Shown one piece after another: positions 1 to 14,000 of a stretch of DNA of 64,000 bases (position 1 is the stretch's first letter; the number at the start of each line of letters is the position of its first letter). Where the stretch lies: positions 3,906,001-3,970,000 of the forward strand of contig JAQSEB010000059.1 in the NCBI GenBank assembly GCA_030063045.1. The letters are read 5' to 3'. The notes beneath the pieces are model-generated. The model worked only from the letters and a program-made list of their open reading frames with translations, did not search any database and had not been told where the DNA came from. A program made the position numbers and the translations under genes. Origin of the DNA: Pratylenchus scribneri. Lineage: Eukaryota > Nematoda > Chromadorea > Rhabditida > Pratylenchidae.

Positions 1-950
1 TTCATTCACAGTTGAATCAAACATTTTGCATTCATCCAATGAAATTGGATGTGCCCTTCCTTCCCTCAATATTTCTGGATCCAAATCCGGTTGCCTATAA
101 ACTTCTTCCGATTCATCATCATAAATTGCTTCTACAAATTCAAATTAACTATCCCAATTCCTTTATCATTTATTCACCATGTTGACGGCCCCATCCAGCG
201 ATGGTCATTCCATTTCCATCTAATTTAGTGCCATTCCGTCCATTTATTCCATTGCTTGGATATTTTGTTTCATTGAATTCTTTTGCCAAACAAATTGGCC
301 TAATTTGCTCGGAGAAATTAAGCGGATATGCCAACTATTAATCCAATTATTATTTGAATTAATTTCCACCCAAAAAAATGCAAACTTCAATGATGGCAAT
401 GTCATTGGCCAAAGTGCTAAAATCGAATTCGGGATGGACCATAATTTGACCAATTTTCAGTTTAATTGTCTTCTCCGATAAATAGTTCACATTTCCCAGT
501 CGAATTTGACTCTGAATTTTTCAATTCCCTTTTTGCCCAAAATCCCCTCAAAAAACATGTTCCAATGATTCTTCTTTGCTGGGCATTCGTGTTGTTCGTT
601 TTGAATAAAAGCAATGAGCCGCCAAAATCAAATGCCGTGGCCCAATGATGGATGCCGTACAGCAATAACAAAATTGAATATTCTTTTTAGGGAATTATTG
701 CATAAATTATTAAAATTAATTCAATCACCGGACAACATTCCCCATCATATCGGAGAAAGGCAGCGATCCAAGGATATTTTTCATTATTTTCGACTCGATC
801 CCCATTCGAGATCTTGAAATGATGCCCTGTCGATTCATTGTTGGCTTTTGTGGGGGAAAAATATTCGGAAATGCCACATTCGAATGCGGCAATTGACTTT
901 GGAAGAAGAAAAGCCAGAAAGATCAGAATAATATTAATGGGGAAATACAT
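1..950 (-). CDS. Trypsin-like (S1) serine protease, secreted, 3' end outside window
   Basis: A chymotrypsin-fold protease, read from five exons on the minus strand: about 950-729, 682-557, 511-386, 334-178 and 131-1 (continuing out of the window). Residues 1-22 are a hydrophobic signal peptide (MYFPIN...SIAAF). An activation-like region (ISNGDRVENNEKYPWIAAFL) follows. The catalytic His lies in 'IIGPRHLILAAHCF', the catalytic Asp in 'LANDIAIIEL', followed by 'NFSEQIRPICLA' and 'TIAGWG', all textbook S1 landmarks in the right order. The catalytic Ser (GDSGG) should be in exons beyond base 1 and is not visible. All four introns have GT and AG ends and keep frame. The extra cysteines before the His motif (ECCPNIQFCYCCTAS) are unusual. 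Substrate unknown. Family assignment is firm; activity is unproven because the Ser is not seen. Confidence 0.88.
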
Positions 951-1155
951 TTCGTTTTCAATTTAAAAAGGCCACCAGGATGATATGAATGAGAAAATAT
1001 ATGAAACCAAAATCGACAAATGATCAAATAATTTTGTAAAAATTCACTGTTGAATTCTTAATTTCACTTTTATCAAAATTCATTTTTGGGAAAAAAATTT
1101 TATTTATTCGATTCACACATTTTAAAATTGCTTTTTGTCGGCGGATTGGTTAATT

Positions 1156-2439
1156 TCAACGATTCCATTGATTTTCGAGTTCTTTAAAGTAGACATTGCC
1201 AATATTCTTCTCGATAGGGAATATTTTGTTCTTGCTAATTTTACCAAAACATTGCTTCTCAAAAGTATTCAGAAAACGATGATAAATGATGAGGGAAATG
1301 ATGGCATAAATGGTCATCAACTATTAATTGGGGATTATTTCAGTTGGCATTGGCACAAACCGAATTTAGGAATTGATAATGTGCCAAAAAGAGGGAAGTG
1401 GGCAAATCCAAATTGCGCAAAACAATGACGGACAAATTGGAAATGAGAACAAAAATGAGGAAAGTAATGTCCAATGGCATAATCAATCGCATTGTCACAT
1501 AATTTTCGTGCAATTGATATTTTTCGCTGAGATTATAGGATGGAATTGGCGAATTCAAATGAAAAGCCTTTGGGGAATAAAAATTATATTTTGATGGATG
1601 AATGAAGGCAACCTGCTGATTCAAATTTTTGTTTTTCTTATAAAGATAAATATCGCCAATTGCAGTGAAAATGGTCAATAAAATGAGAAAAAATGTGCAA
1701 AATTGGTAGATTAAATTGCCGGTTTTGGTGGAGATTGTGTTGACCGGCAATAATTTGAAAAAATCGAATCCATTGTCCATGAAAACGAAGAATAACACCA
1801 AAAAAACCATGGACAAAACCAATGAATACTAAAAGGGATAGAGGGGAATGAATTATTTGGGTAAAATGAATATTAAAGGACAGTTGCGACGATCAATGCA
1901 ATGCCAAAACGAATTCCCTCATTCTCATAATATTTCGCAAATTTTGTTGCCTTAACCGTTCCAACATGATGGCAAAATGGAGGCAAGGAATTGATAAAAT
2001 GTAGAACATTGTGGGCCATTTGGAGATGACTAAATACCAAAATGGGGTTCGCATGGAACAAGGCCAGGGTGTATAGAAAAAGCCTAGAATCTTTGAAGGA
2101 AAATGAATTAATCAGAGAGGGAATTTGGGGGAATGAATGGGGAGAACCAGATGGCGAAGTTCAATGAGGCCTTGGCCAATTGGGCTAAATTGATAGACAA
2201 TGGCCAAATTGATGTAGAGGATCTGAAAAATTGGACAATGACTAAATGGAATAAATTACCTTCAAATTGCCGTGCAATGGCATCCTCTTTTTGGAGTATT
2301 TCCAGACGAGTGGAATAAATGTGAGAATTTGAATGAAAAGGAGAAAAAGGAGTTGGCCACGTGCAAATTGGGCATACGGATCGGCGATAACCTCAAATGC
2401 TTTTTCACAATCGGCGGGCATCGATTCATTGAATGACAT
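1156..2439 (-). CDS. Serpentine chemoreceptor, Sra/Srab-type 7TM GPCR
   Basis: A nematode chemosensory GPCR predicted to sit in sensory neuron membranes. Exon 1 (2439-2260) encodes the N-terminus and TM1 ending in 'MPLHGNLK', like the Srab 'fHxNLK' turn. Exon 2 starts near 2222 (ILYINLAIVY...). Exon 3 (about 2090-1876) carries 'LFHANPILVFSHLQ'. Exon 4 (about 1816-1360) carries TM segments and 'YNLSEKYQLHENYVTMRL', whose LSxxYQxxEN core is diagnostic for the Sra/Srab/Srb group. The last exon ends in 'NVYFKELENQWNR' with TGA at 1156-1158; a YF..L...W tail is usual in this family. The exon 2/exon 3 junction does not join in frame with a simple GT-AG pair: either a GC donor inside exon 2 is used or the model needs correction. 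Ligand unknown. It lies on the same strand as the protease. Confidence 0.82.
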
Positions 2440-3236
2440 TTTTTTATGTGAATTTGAGAGTCAATGTGATGAATGAAAAATGAAACTTCATAAAATTTCT
2501 TATTAGACTCAAAAGAATTTCATTTTTTTTCTATTTTGCCCCATTAAATTATTACGCTTGGTCACGAATTATTTACAAATTAGTACAAAAAATTCATTAA
2601 TATTGATAGACGAAAGGAAAATTATTGTACCGTGGAAAAAATAACAGATAATGATGACAAAGAATGATTATAGATCTTTGGAATATAATTTCATTAGTAC
2701 AGTTTGTTAATTAGTGATTACTAAATTAGGCAATGTCAATGCCAATATTTTATTTTCCTTCATATTTCTCCTTACTATTTCATTTACAAGCATTTCGACG
2801 CAAAATTGTTGTTAATTTTACAAATTCTGATTTGCAAAAAACACAAAATTCTGATTTCTGAAGAAAACACTAAATTCTCAAAAACAAAATCTGATTTATT
2901 CATCACCAATTCCATTTATCTTTTTACCAATTATTTATCATCCATTTTTGATGTTTGTTTCCAGAAAAATTTTCTATTACTTTCTTTTTGTTGTTCAATA
3001 ATAATGTGGGCCAATGCCAGTCAAAAAAGGGAAAATTTACCTAATTGATAAGGAATTAAATGGAATGGCTTTTTGCCATGGTTTCTTTCCTCAATGTGCC
3101 TCCTTCCCAAAATTCATCTTTGTCCCCATAACCGCAATCAAATAAACAATTTTTATCAATTCGCTTCATATTTATTTTGGCCATTCTTTCATCCAACCGC
3201 CCATTTTCCATTCCCAATTCCCCAATTTCAATCCAA
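2440..3236. other. Intergenic, divergent promoter region
   Basis: About 0.8 kb of AT-rich DNA between the minus-strand chemoreceptor and the plus-strand TTR-like gene. It should hold both promoters. No RNA gene, repeat or convincing exon seen; open frames here have no domain or splice support. Confidence 0.5.
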
Positions 3237-3942
3237 ATGTCCTCCCATTTTACAATTTTCTCCATCATCTTTTTCCTTGCCATTTTTGGGCATATTAATG
3301 CAATGCGCCAACAAGCTGTGGCCGTCAAAGGAGTCCTCCTTTGCGGTGCCAGACCTGCCTCCGGCGTCAAAGTCAAACTTTGGGATGAGGCAAACTTAAT
3401 TACCCCTGTTAAACTTGATTAATTGGCCATTTAAAGGATGATGGGCCCGATCCAGATGATGTCTTAGATGAGGTATATTTTCATTCTCCCTATTCTTTCA
3501 CTCATCAAATTCCCATAAAAAGGGATTTACCGATGGTTCTGGTTCATTCCAACTTCGAGGATCCACTCGTAAAATTGGCAAAAAACGAGGGAAATAATAA
3601 TTATATTTTACAGGTGAATTGACTAACATTGATCCGGTACTCAAAGTATACCATGATTGGTTGGTTTTGAGTTGAAAAATAATAAAATACTAATAATATT
3701 TAGCGATGATGGGGTCATGCCCGGTCAAAGGAAGGTGAGGCCACTTTCCTTCGAATTTACATATTTCTATCAGGTAAAATTGCGCATTCCCTCCCAATAC
3801 ATCACTTCTGGCGGTGTGGCTCGACGCGTTTTTGATGTGTAAGTTTGAATTTTAATGATTTTCATATTTAATTAATTTTAATTAAAGAGGCGTCCTCAAT
3901 TTGGAGACCATTTTTGGCAAGGAAGAAAGGGATTTGATTTGA
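3237..3942 (+). CDS. Transthyretin-like (TTR) family secreted protein
   Basis: A small nematode-specific secreted protein of the transthyretin-like family (relatives include C. elegans TTR-52, a bridging factor for apoptotic cell engulfment). I start at 3237 (MSSHFTIF) because it gives a clean signal peptide through 'IFGHINA'. The mature chain begins 'VAVKGVLLCGARPASGVKVKLWDE', the classic 'GxLxCxxxPAxxVxVKLWDxD' start, then 'GPDPDDVLDEG', 'TDGSGSFQLRGST', 'LTNIDPVLKVYHDC' and 'IPSQYITSG', and ends in 'ETIFGKEERDLI' with TGA at 3940-3942. About 143 residues, normal for the family. The exons join in frame if the first intron has a GC donor (GATGAG|GCAAAC); the others are GT-AG. Two conserved cysteines are present. 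Exact function is not predictable. Confidence 0.9.
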
Positions 3943-4612
3943 AGGAGAAGAGTTTGACTAAAATAGAGCAAAATTTGCTAATATCGATGTTTTTTGATGA
4001 TCAAAAATTAATTTCAAAATTCAATTTTTTTGTCACTGTCCAATTTTATTTAAATAAATTCAGCATTTCCTTTTGTAATTCATTGACTAATTTTAACATT
4101 TTTAATCGGTTCAAATGAATTTGTTGGCCATATTCATCACATCTCATTTGACTATAAGCCTCTATTTCCATTATGCACATTGGAGGGGGGGGGGGGGGGG
4201 GGGAAGGAATGGCGGAATATTGATTGGCTTTGGCCACTTTTCCTCTGGCCAATTCCCTTTCCCCCTTTCATTCCCCAAATGGAATACACCAAACCAAAAA
4301 CATTGCCTCTCGATGCAAAATGCGACGGATAATTCGGGGCGATTTATATTTTGAATATTCCATTCAAATGAATCGAGAATTAGTGATTTTCTCTTTAATA
4401 AAAACATTTTTCCTCGCCCATTCCCTCCCCAAAAGCCAACACATCAACGAACCGAGGATTTTTTCGGAATGAATGAACAATAAATTAAATTCCCATCCCT
4501 TTTCCCCTCCAGCGCCATTCAACGTGGCAGCAAAAATAAAAAAGAGGAAAATCATTCTCAAATTGAAGGAGAAATTCACATTCAAATATTCCCTTTGAAT
4601 TAGTAGGAAAAA
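3943..4612. other. Intergenic region with poly-G tract
   Basis: About 0.67 kb between the TTR-like gene and the GMD gene. It contains a 19-base G run at 4185-4203. ORFs crossing the run are low-complexity glycine or proline artefacts. An AG eight bases upstream of the GMD start codon could be a trans-splice acceptor, but that is a guess. Confidence 0.5.
4185..4203. repeat. Poly-G tract, 19 bases
   Basis: Nineteen consecutive G on the plus strand, in an AT-rich intergenic region. Length may be affected by sequencing or assembly error. Confidence 0.9.
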
Positions 4613-6284
<1,672 letters not shown>

Positions 6285-6453
6285 TAAAATGGAATAATTA
6301 ATTGAAATATTGTGCAAAATAGAATTGGAGGGATGGATATTTTCTGTGATAATTTTATGAATTCACTTTCCCTTATATTTAAATTCCAATAATTTTAAAT
6401 GTTTTTTTTTATTCAAATTAAAATATGCACAATTAATTATAATAAAAATAAAT

Positions 6454-8451
6454 TCATTGTTCCTTCAATTTATGCCTTTGTGTCATTATTTCGAATCCTA
6501 TCCTCAATAATTTCCATCCCACCCAAATGAGCAACCCAAAAATGGCAAAAGTGAATGTGATCGCATCCATCGAATAATATATAAACCATCCCATTTCCTC
6601 ATCGCTTGGCATATTCAATTCATTCAAATCCGGGAATTCCGCCGCAAATTCCACCCATCGAATTAGCTTTTCTGCCGGCTTAAATGGACTCAATGCCAAC
6701 TTCTTTTTGATCAATTTTGCATTTTCTCGATATTTTGGATCGTTCAGAATCTGTAAAAATTACTACCTAAGGGTTAAATCAATATTTTGTCATTTGCCTC
6801 CTCCAATACTTCGACCAACATTTCCTCTCCATTTGGACCACCCAAATCGCGAATATCCAAATGAACTGCCATTCCCGAATGTTTGGCCACTAACAAATTA
6901 TAAAGTTGATCCCCAAACAGTGGAATGCCCAAAACGGGAACACCGGCTTGGGAAGCCTCCGTGAGACTATTTTGGCCACAATGCGTGATGAAAGCACGCA
7001 AATTTGGGTGTTCTGAATGGCAAAAATATATGGGGAAAATTATGGGATTGGCGGACTGAGAATGGCGGATTGATGGATCCAATCAAAAGTGTGAACATTT
7101 TGGGCGGCAGAAAACAATGCAGAATCATTGGACCGCGAATTGTGGTCCAATTTCCAGAGGAATTGGATGGAAGGGAAACGGTCAAATGCGCGGATGATTG
7201 CCCGACGCATTTGGGTTGGCATTTTTGTTGTGTCCGCAATTGAGCCAAATGAAAGGAGGATGGCACCACCTTGGCCGGCATTGTCCAATATTTGACGGCT
7301 TTTCTACACAAAATATTATTGAATAATTTGATTGGTATTCTAACTTCGTCCAATTTATGCTCTTTATGGCCATTTTTGTCGACCAACCCTCCAATATGAA
7401 TTATTTTATTGGAAATTGGCCGAGGCATTTCGAAGAATGGATTTGAATTGATGAAAACCAATGAAGTATTCCGGATAATTTCCTTCAATTTTGGAAACTG
7501 CGGGCCAAAATATTTTTGAACAATTGCTTCCTAACAATAAATTGTCCATTAATTTGAATAAATGAAGGGAAAATGCTGACTTGAAGTTGATGGACTTGAT
7601 CATCGCCCATTGCAAACCAATCATAAAATTCATTGTAAAAATTGACCAATCGAGCATAGAAGGAAGTGTGAAGAGGCTCAATGCTGGGCACAATAAAATC
7701 TGAAGATAGTGAATAAATATTGGGGGAATGGATTTGAGAGACTTGGAACGAAGCTGGCAAATGTTGGAATGCCAAAACGACGAGCTATTGCTTGGATCAA
7801 GGGAATGGCAAAGACGGATTGGATTGAGCGAACACCAATTCGATGGAATATTGCCCCAGGGCATATATCGTACATTTCAGCAATTCCAACGTCGAATTTC
7901 TCGCTGGCAAGTTGGTCCAACAATTCCCGATTTTTAATCATTTCTTAAAATGTTTTTGTGGAAAACAAGCAAAAGAAATCTATAATCTACCTTCACAGAC
8001 AGTGGCGAATAATTCCGAAAATTGCATCATTGGATTGTTAATAAAGCTGAATTTTGGCCATGTTCCGGCGAATGAGTCGCTGATTATGTCCATTTTTGTG
8101 ATGTCCAATTTGTCCACATTCTCCGCCTTTGGCTCAATCAAATAAATCTTTTTGACCAATTTTGTCTCATTTTTGTGGCGTAATTCTTCTGTGCCCAAGA
8201 ATTTGAGGAAATGCTTAAATAATATCAAAATATGCCAAATTAATATGTATTTAATTCATTATGCTCACCACTTCATGTCCAGCTTCATACAAAGTGTCCG
8301 CAATTTTGCCCAAAAATTGGGCATGACTAAAACTGAGACTGGGCGAATAGACCAGAATTTTGAGTCTCTTTTTGCCAAAATTATTGGCCCCATTGATGGT
8401 ATTGATGAGGCAAAAAGTCAAAAATAAAAAGGCAAAATGGAAAAAATGCAT
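6454..8451 (-). CDS. UDP-glycosyltransferase (UGT), ER membrane
   Basis: A family GT1 enzyme that transfers a sugar from a UDP-sugar to small lipophilic substrates (detoxification or hormone metabolism), anchored in the ER. It starts at 8451 with signal peptide 'MHFFHFAFLFLTFCLINTING'. Next is 'KILVYSPSLSFSHAQFLGK', the acceptor-side start with the catalytic His in 'SFSHAQF'. Middle exons include 'FDVGIAEMYDICPGAIFHRIG', 'SNKIIHIGGLVDKN' and 'GGAILLSFGSIADTTKMP'. The donor-binding signature is 'WIHQSAIL', then 'LRAFITHCGQNSLTEASQAG', then 'VPVLGIPLFGDQLYN', the UGT hallmark. The last exon carries a transmembrane helix (ITFTFAIFGLLIWVGWKLL) and a basic tail 'RIGFEIMTQRHKLKEQ'. Complete domain order; at least six exons. 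Convergent with the GMD gene, only about 170 bases apart at their 3' ends. Substrate unknown. Confidence 0.93.
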
Positions 8452-10437
8452 TGAAATTGGAAAAAAGTGATTAGAGGAAAATGAACAGTGGAAGAAGGAA
8501 ACAAGGAAGGGTAATTGGACTTTGCGGGTAGGGTTTATAATTGCGGGGGAATTGGGTGCAATTGAAATGGAATTGGAGTATGGTTGTGGTGTGGGATGGA
8601 CACTTTTGAAACTCCAAAATTATCAAATAAAATGTCCAAAAAATGAATGCGTGATCAGTAGTAAACAAATTGGATGATTAAATATGTTGGGAGGAATTAC
8701 AATTAAGGAAGAAAAGGGGTTTTGATTTTGATTGGAGTTTGAGCCGATGAACATAAATTCCAATAGATTTAAATTATTTGGTTTGAAAAATAAACAGGTG
8801 ATATGAATGGGGAATAAAATTAACTGATTAATTCAATTCCAGACTAATTTTGAGGAATAATAAAAATGATTAGATTGTCCTGAATGCCCTTTTAATTTTA
8901 TTGGAATTGATAAAAAATTACATTTGATAATATAATTTGTTGAGAATTTGGCAAGAAAATAAAAAGAAATATACAAATTAATAAAAATATTTTTTAAACA
9001 AATAATTAAAACAAAAGGCAATTAATTAAAAAAAAAACAAATAATTATTTATTTTTTAAACATTTATTTATCCATAAATTTTTATTTTTCCAAATAATTC
9101 AAAAAAACATTTCCCTTTCCCTTCATCAATGTTGTGAAGACAAATTGGAACCAATTTTTTATAGTCTCTTTGGGGGAAAGGGCCACAAAAAGGAGAAAAG
9201 ATGGGGGTGGGGGATTCTTGGCTAAAACAACATTTTTTGGGGTATTGAGGATTTTAGGGAGATGGGAATAAAAAGGACGAGAAATGGTGGGGAGGAGGAG
9301 GACGGCATTTCGAGGATGCGCCTCGGGGCTTTTTGGAATTGGAAGAAGAACAAAGGAAGCGAAGAAGATATTGGGGTTTTGGCCACAAATGGGCCCCAAA
9401 AGGCGGCTCAACAAATGGCCCAAAAAGACGCGTGTTTCCCCACCCTTTCCATTTTCATCCATTCCCTTTTCCTATTTTTCTTTGGCTAAAGCCTAATGTT
9501 TTTTTGAACCCTCAAAATTGCCTCAAAGGGCCATTTGTAATTTTTGGCCAAATCATTTTCATGGCCATTATCCATTTAAAGGAAATCATCCATCATTTAT
9601 TCCCTCTTTTCCCCATATAATTATGCCCAATATTCACTTTTTTTTGCCAAAATTTGGTCCACATTTTCCTTTGCTGAATTTCTTAATTTTTAATTAAACC
9701 CAAATTCCTCCTTTGAATGAATCATTCATTGTCCACCTAAATCCATATTATTCCCTCCACACTCAAAATTTAATTAAAAATAATATAAAAAATCCATCCA
9801 AATAATCCAATTCCCCACTTTCATGGATTTACATAATAATTTTTGCCGATTTTTTTTGTAAAATGGCCCAATTGATTGTGCAAAATTCATTCTGATGAAA
9901 AACGAGCGAAAACAAAAAATAAATAAAAATGAAATAAAATGGACGTAAAAGGACATTGAAAAAAGGGAATTGAAGGCGGAAATTGGCAAAGAAAAGTGGC
10001 AGAAGAATTGATGATGGCCGAAAATATCAACAACCAACAAAAATGCAGCAGAAATGCGGAATTAATCCCGGTGAGCTAATATTTAAATTTTTAATATATA
10101 AAAGCCGGTCATCTCCCCAATTCCCCTCTAATCCATCCATCCATTTTCTGGTCATATCAACAAATTGCCAATGTCAGGCATTTTGGCCTTGTGGGCAAAG
10201 CGCAAATCTTCTTTCCCTCCTTTCCATCCCCTCCCCTTCATTCCCCCTCTTTTGGCTTATTAGCGCTTCTTCCTTTTGGCCGCATTTTTCCTTCCTATTT
10301 GCTTTTTCCGGCTGGCAGCAATGTCTGCTGGCCAATGGTCAATGCCCAAAAGGAAAGGATGAATTCTTCTTTTGGCCACTTCAAAATGGCAGAATTTAAT
10401 CAAATTTCCATTTCCCCCATAATCCGGCATATAAAGA

Positions 10438-10453
10438 GGGGGGGGGGGGGGGG
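10438..10453. repeat. Poly-G tract, 16 bases
   Basis: Sixteen consecutive G on the plus strand, in the gene-poor region upstream of unc-53. Confidence 0.9.
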
Positions 10454-10814
10454 ATTTTGGGGTATTAAATTGAATTAAAAATTCCTTCAAATTAAAATTC
10501 ACTTCCCCATCAAATCCATTCCTTGACTACATTCTAATTTGTTGTTTATTCCTTCATCCATTCCCCCTCCTCCTCTGCTTATGCTTAATTCAATCCTCCA
10601 AATTTGTGTGCAGCTAATTTGTGCCCAAAAGGAAGAATGTAAAGGAGGGCATTGCGCGGAAATGGCCAAAAGGAGGGCAACGAACTCCGCACTTGACCAT
10701 AACCCCCACCCCCACTATGAAGACCTAATTTGCTTCCCCCAACCGGCTTATTAAGCGGAGGGCACAGAGGATGGGGGAGGGCGGCTTGTCCAGGCCAATC
10801 AACTACAATTTCGT

Positions 10815-10827
10815 CCCCCCCCCCCCC
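10815..10827. repeat. Poly-C tract, 13 bases
   Basis: Thirteen consecutive C on the plus strand, about 200 bases upstream of the proposed first unc-53 exon. Confidence 0.9.
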
Positions 10828-11029
10828 TCCCCCTTCATTCATTCATTTCCATTCATTTGGCCAAATTGCGCAATTCGAAATGCACATTTTGGCCCAAAAT
10901 AGAGAGGAGGATGGCACCAAAAAAGGCTTTCAAAATTGGCTTACAAATTTGCCACATTTTATGTCAAAAACATTCACCGTGGATTTTGCCAATTTTCCAA
11001 TTCATTCAAAATTATTTCCCTAGCCAAAA

Positions 11030-14000
11030 ATGCCATTTCCCTGGATTTCATTCCCTTTGCCAAATTACTCTCCCTTCAATAATCGTCGAAAATCAACATT
11101 TTCGGTCAATAATAAATCACCAAATGATTCGAATAAATCGGTGGCCAATTCCCCTCAATTTGTTCAAATTCGAATGGTAATTTTGCCTTTTCTTTATTTT
11201 ATGTGTTTTCTTCCACTTTTTTCTTTTGTTTTGGCCATTCCCTCCTTTCCATCCCCTTTTCCCATCACGCAACAACCATTTCCTTTATTTCTGTCCATTG
11301 TCCATCCTCCGCCCTTCCCTCCGGTCATCAGTGAAATGTGAATTTGGTCCATCGGGAATTTGGTGGATGGTCAAAAAAGAGGAAGGAAATGGCCAAAAGA
11401 AGATTGGAGGCCTCAAAGTCATTTTTGACCATCATTTTGCCGATTATTCACAAAAATATTCAACCAAATCCATTTCCATTTTTAGATCTACACGGAATGG
11501 GCCAACCATCATTTGTTGAAGGCAAAATTGCCACCATTGACAGATTTGACCGGCGAATTATGTTTGCCGCGCAAATTGATCCTTCTTGTCCATTCAATCG
11601 GTCAGTTCAAAATTGTCCACAATTTCAATCAGATAAGCCCCAAATTTGTTCCATCCTCTGCCATTTCCCATTCAAGCCAAAAATTCTAAACCAAGGTCAC
11701 CTTCCATAACCAAATCAATATTACCCCCAAAAAATATGCCCAAAGACGTTCTATTCTGTACATAATTAATTTATATAATTTTTAGTATTTGAATTCCATC
11801 CATTGCCAAGGGACCAATTATTGGCCAATCTTCTTTGCACCAATGAACAACCTTTGTTGAGTATCCAAAAATGTTTGGCATATTGCAAACAAATTGGCAT
11901 TGAAGGAGTGGAAAATATCCAGGCACAAGGTGTGTTTGAGGGATGAGGCACATCTTTTTGTGAAGGAAGCCAAAAATGTTTTTCAAAGGGATTTATTATT
12001 TTCCCAAGCCAAAACCAACCAATTTCCCCTTCCATTTATATTCTCCACTTTAACATATCCGCGTAAATTCCAAAGTCCTAGTAAAATGGACTATGCTTGG
12101 GGGGAGTAAAATGGCGACTGGCAGCAATGAACTGGACATTGAAGGAAGGGAAGGACGCCTGAGGGGCGAAGAAAAACGATTATTGAATTGGCCAAGTTCT
12201 TCGTTCATTCGAATGGGGGCAGCCAAAGTGGCCATCCATCCATCCTTCATTTGGGTCTTCAAAATTTTCGTAATAATTTTTTTGGATGATTTTAAGTGGC
12301 AATGGTGGGTCTTCCTTAATAATTATATTCAATTCATCAATTTAATATTTTCCTATTATTTTCAATTATCCAACATTGTTTCGCGTGCATTTTTGCAAAG
12401 AATCAAAAGGGGGAGAACAGTAGTGGGAATATTAAATGAATGATGATGACACCACACAATTCCCCCTTCAATTCCAACAACAAGTGGCTTATTTTTATAC
12501 TTTAGCAGCCGTATGCTTGATCCCTCCCCCCTTTCCCCCTTTGCCCATCATTCGGCCAAATACATTCCCCCCTTTTGCCCATCAACCGATTAACTCCTCA
12601 TCAGCAAAAGTCAATTCCCCCGCAAAAAGTATCCTCAAATTCTCCTCAAATTTCCTTCAATTTGGCAAAAACAAACTTATTTTCCATCAAAATTGAGTTT
12701 TTTCCATTTTTTAAACTTAAAACCCAAATCGTGATCAACTCAAATTGACCCCCAAGAACAAAAGAATATTTGCGCATTTTTTTTATCTGGCCCCATATCA
12801 TTTTCATCAGTTCAAAATATATTTATTTAGTCCATTTAAAATGTCCATCTGGTTTGAGTAAAAGTTGTCATTATTCTTTTTGTTCTTTTGACCTGTCAAA
12901 ATTGCTGATTGAGAAGAATGGGACAAAGAATGATGAAGGGAGGGAAAGGATGATCGACGAGGATATGGCCTATGCCCTCAAACCACATTCCCTTTGGCCA
13001 CACTTTTATTTGGCCATGTAATTTTATAATATATCGCATGAATTATATCTTCCGATCCAATTGAATTGACCTTCACATTCACATTTATCCCTTCCCTTCA
13101 CAATTTCTTCCATTCCAATCAGTGTTCGATCAGCAGCTAATAATAATAATCATCTTCCCATTTTCCACCCTTTGCACATCCTTATAAGGCCCTTCTTCAC
13201 AAACGAGATCGGGTGGATATTCCCCTATGCTGGTGGTTGATTATTTTCTCCATCAATCCCTTCCATCGATGTGTTCCATCGGCACATCCAATTCTACCCA
13301 AAATTGTTGCAGCAAATCTGCCCCTGCATTCTGCAGCTTTGCCCCACCCCTCAATCCCCATTCTCGCATTTTTCCACGCCTGATTAATTAGATTGCCCAT
13401 CCCATTCATTCCATCCAATCAACCAACCAAAGTAATACTTTATCAGCCCCAAAACCCAAACCCAACAACCATTTATTTTATATTCTTTCCCACATTTGCC
13501 TGTTCAGCCGCCTTCTCTTTATTAGCCATCCACCAAAAGCTTCTGTTAATTTTACTCAACCACTTTCTTCCCTCTCCCTCAATCCAATGCAACATTCCTC
13601 CAGATTGTTGGAATAAATATATTCCCCTTTTAGGTAACATTTGTTGCACTTTTTAAATACTTCCTTCTTAAAAAATAACTTTATGGAATTATTTCAATAA
13701 ATTCACAATTCAACTATTTTTGGCTCATTTTTTCTTTACCTTTATAGGCCACTTTTTTCCTTTTAATTTACTGCTTTAAGGATGATTCATTCGTTCATTA
13801 TGGATTGAATGATTTCACTTTTTAAGAATAAAAGTCCACAAAATGAAGCAAATAAGCAACCATCTTCAGTCTTCACACTTCAATTTTTGATGCACTTTCA
13901 AAATATCAATATTATTTCATAAAAAGAGGTTCAATCTTATACTTTTTATGGCCAATTTTTGATGACCAAAAGCCAAAACTGAACAAACATTAATCCATTT

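Larger units (their letters stand above)
8452..11029. other. Gene-poor intergenic region
   Basis: About 2.6 kb between the UGT start and the first unc-53 coding exon. It probably holds the UGT promoter and the unc-53 promoter or 5' UTR. Several ORFs (for example near 9.1-9.6 and 10.0-10.8 kb) are Pro/Phe/Gly-rich, overlap each other in several frames and show no domain, so I did not call them. Two homopolymer tracts lie at 10438-10453 and 10815-10827. GGCCAA/TTGGCC words are frequent. Confidence 0.5.

Noticed and set aside
9082..9620. Several overlapping frames of 75-126 codons on both strands
   Set aside because: They overlap in many frames, are low complexity, and have no signal peptide, splice pattern or family motif.
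11174..11341. Signal-peptide-like frame MVILPFLYFMCFLPLFSFVLA
   Set aside because: The ATG is the last codon of the proposed unc-53 exon 1, and the frame continues into its intron (GTAATT donor). The following exon fits the CH domain only if this is intron.
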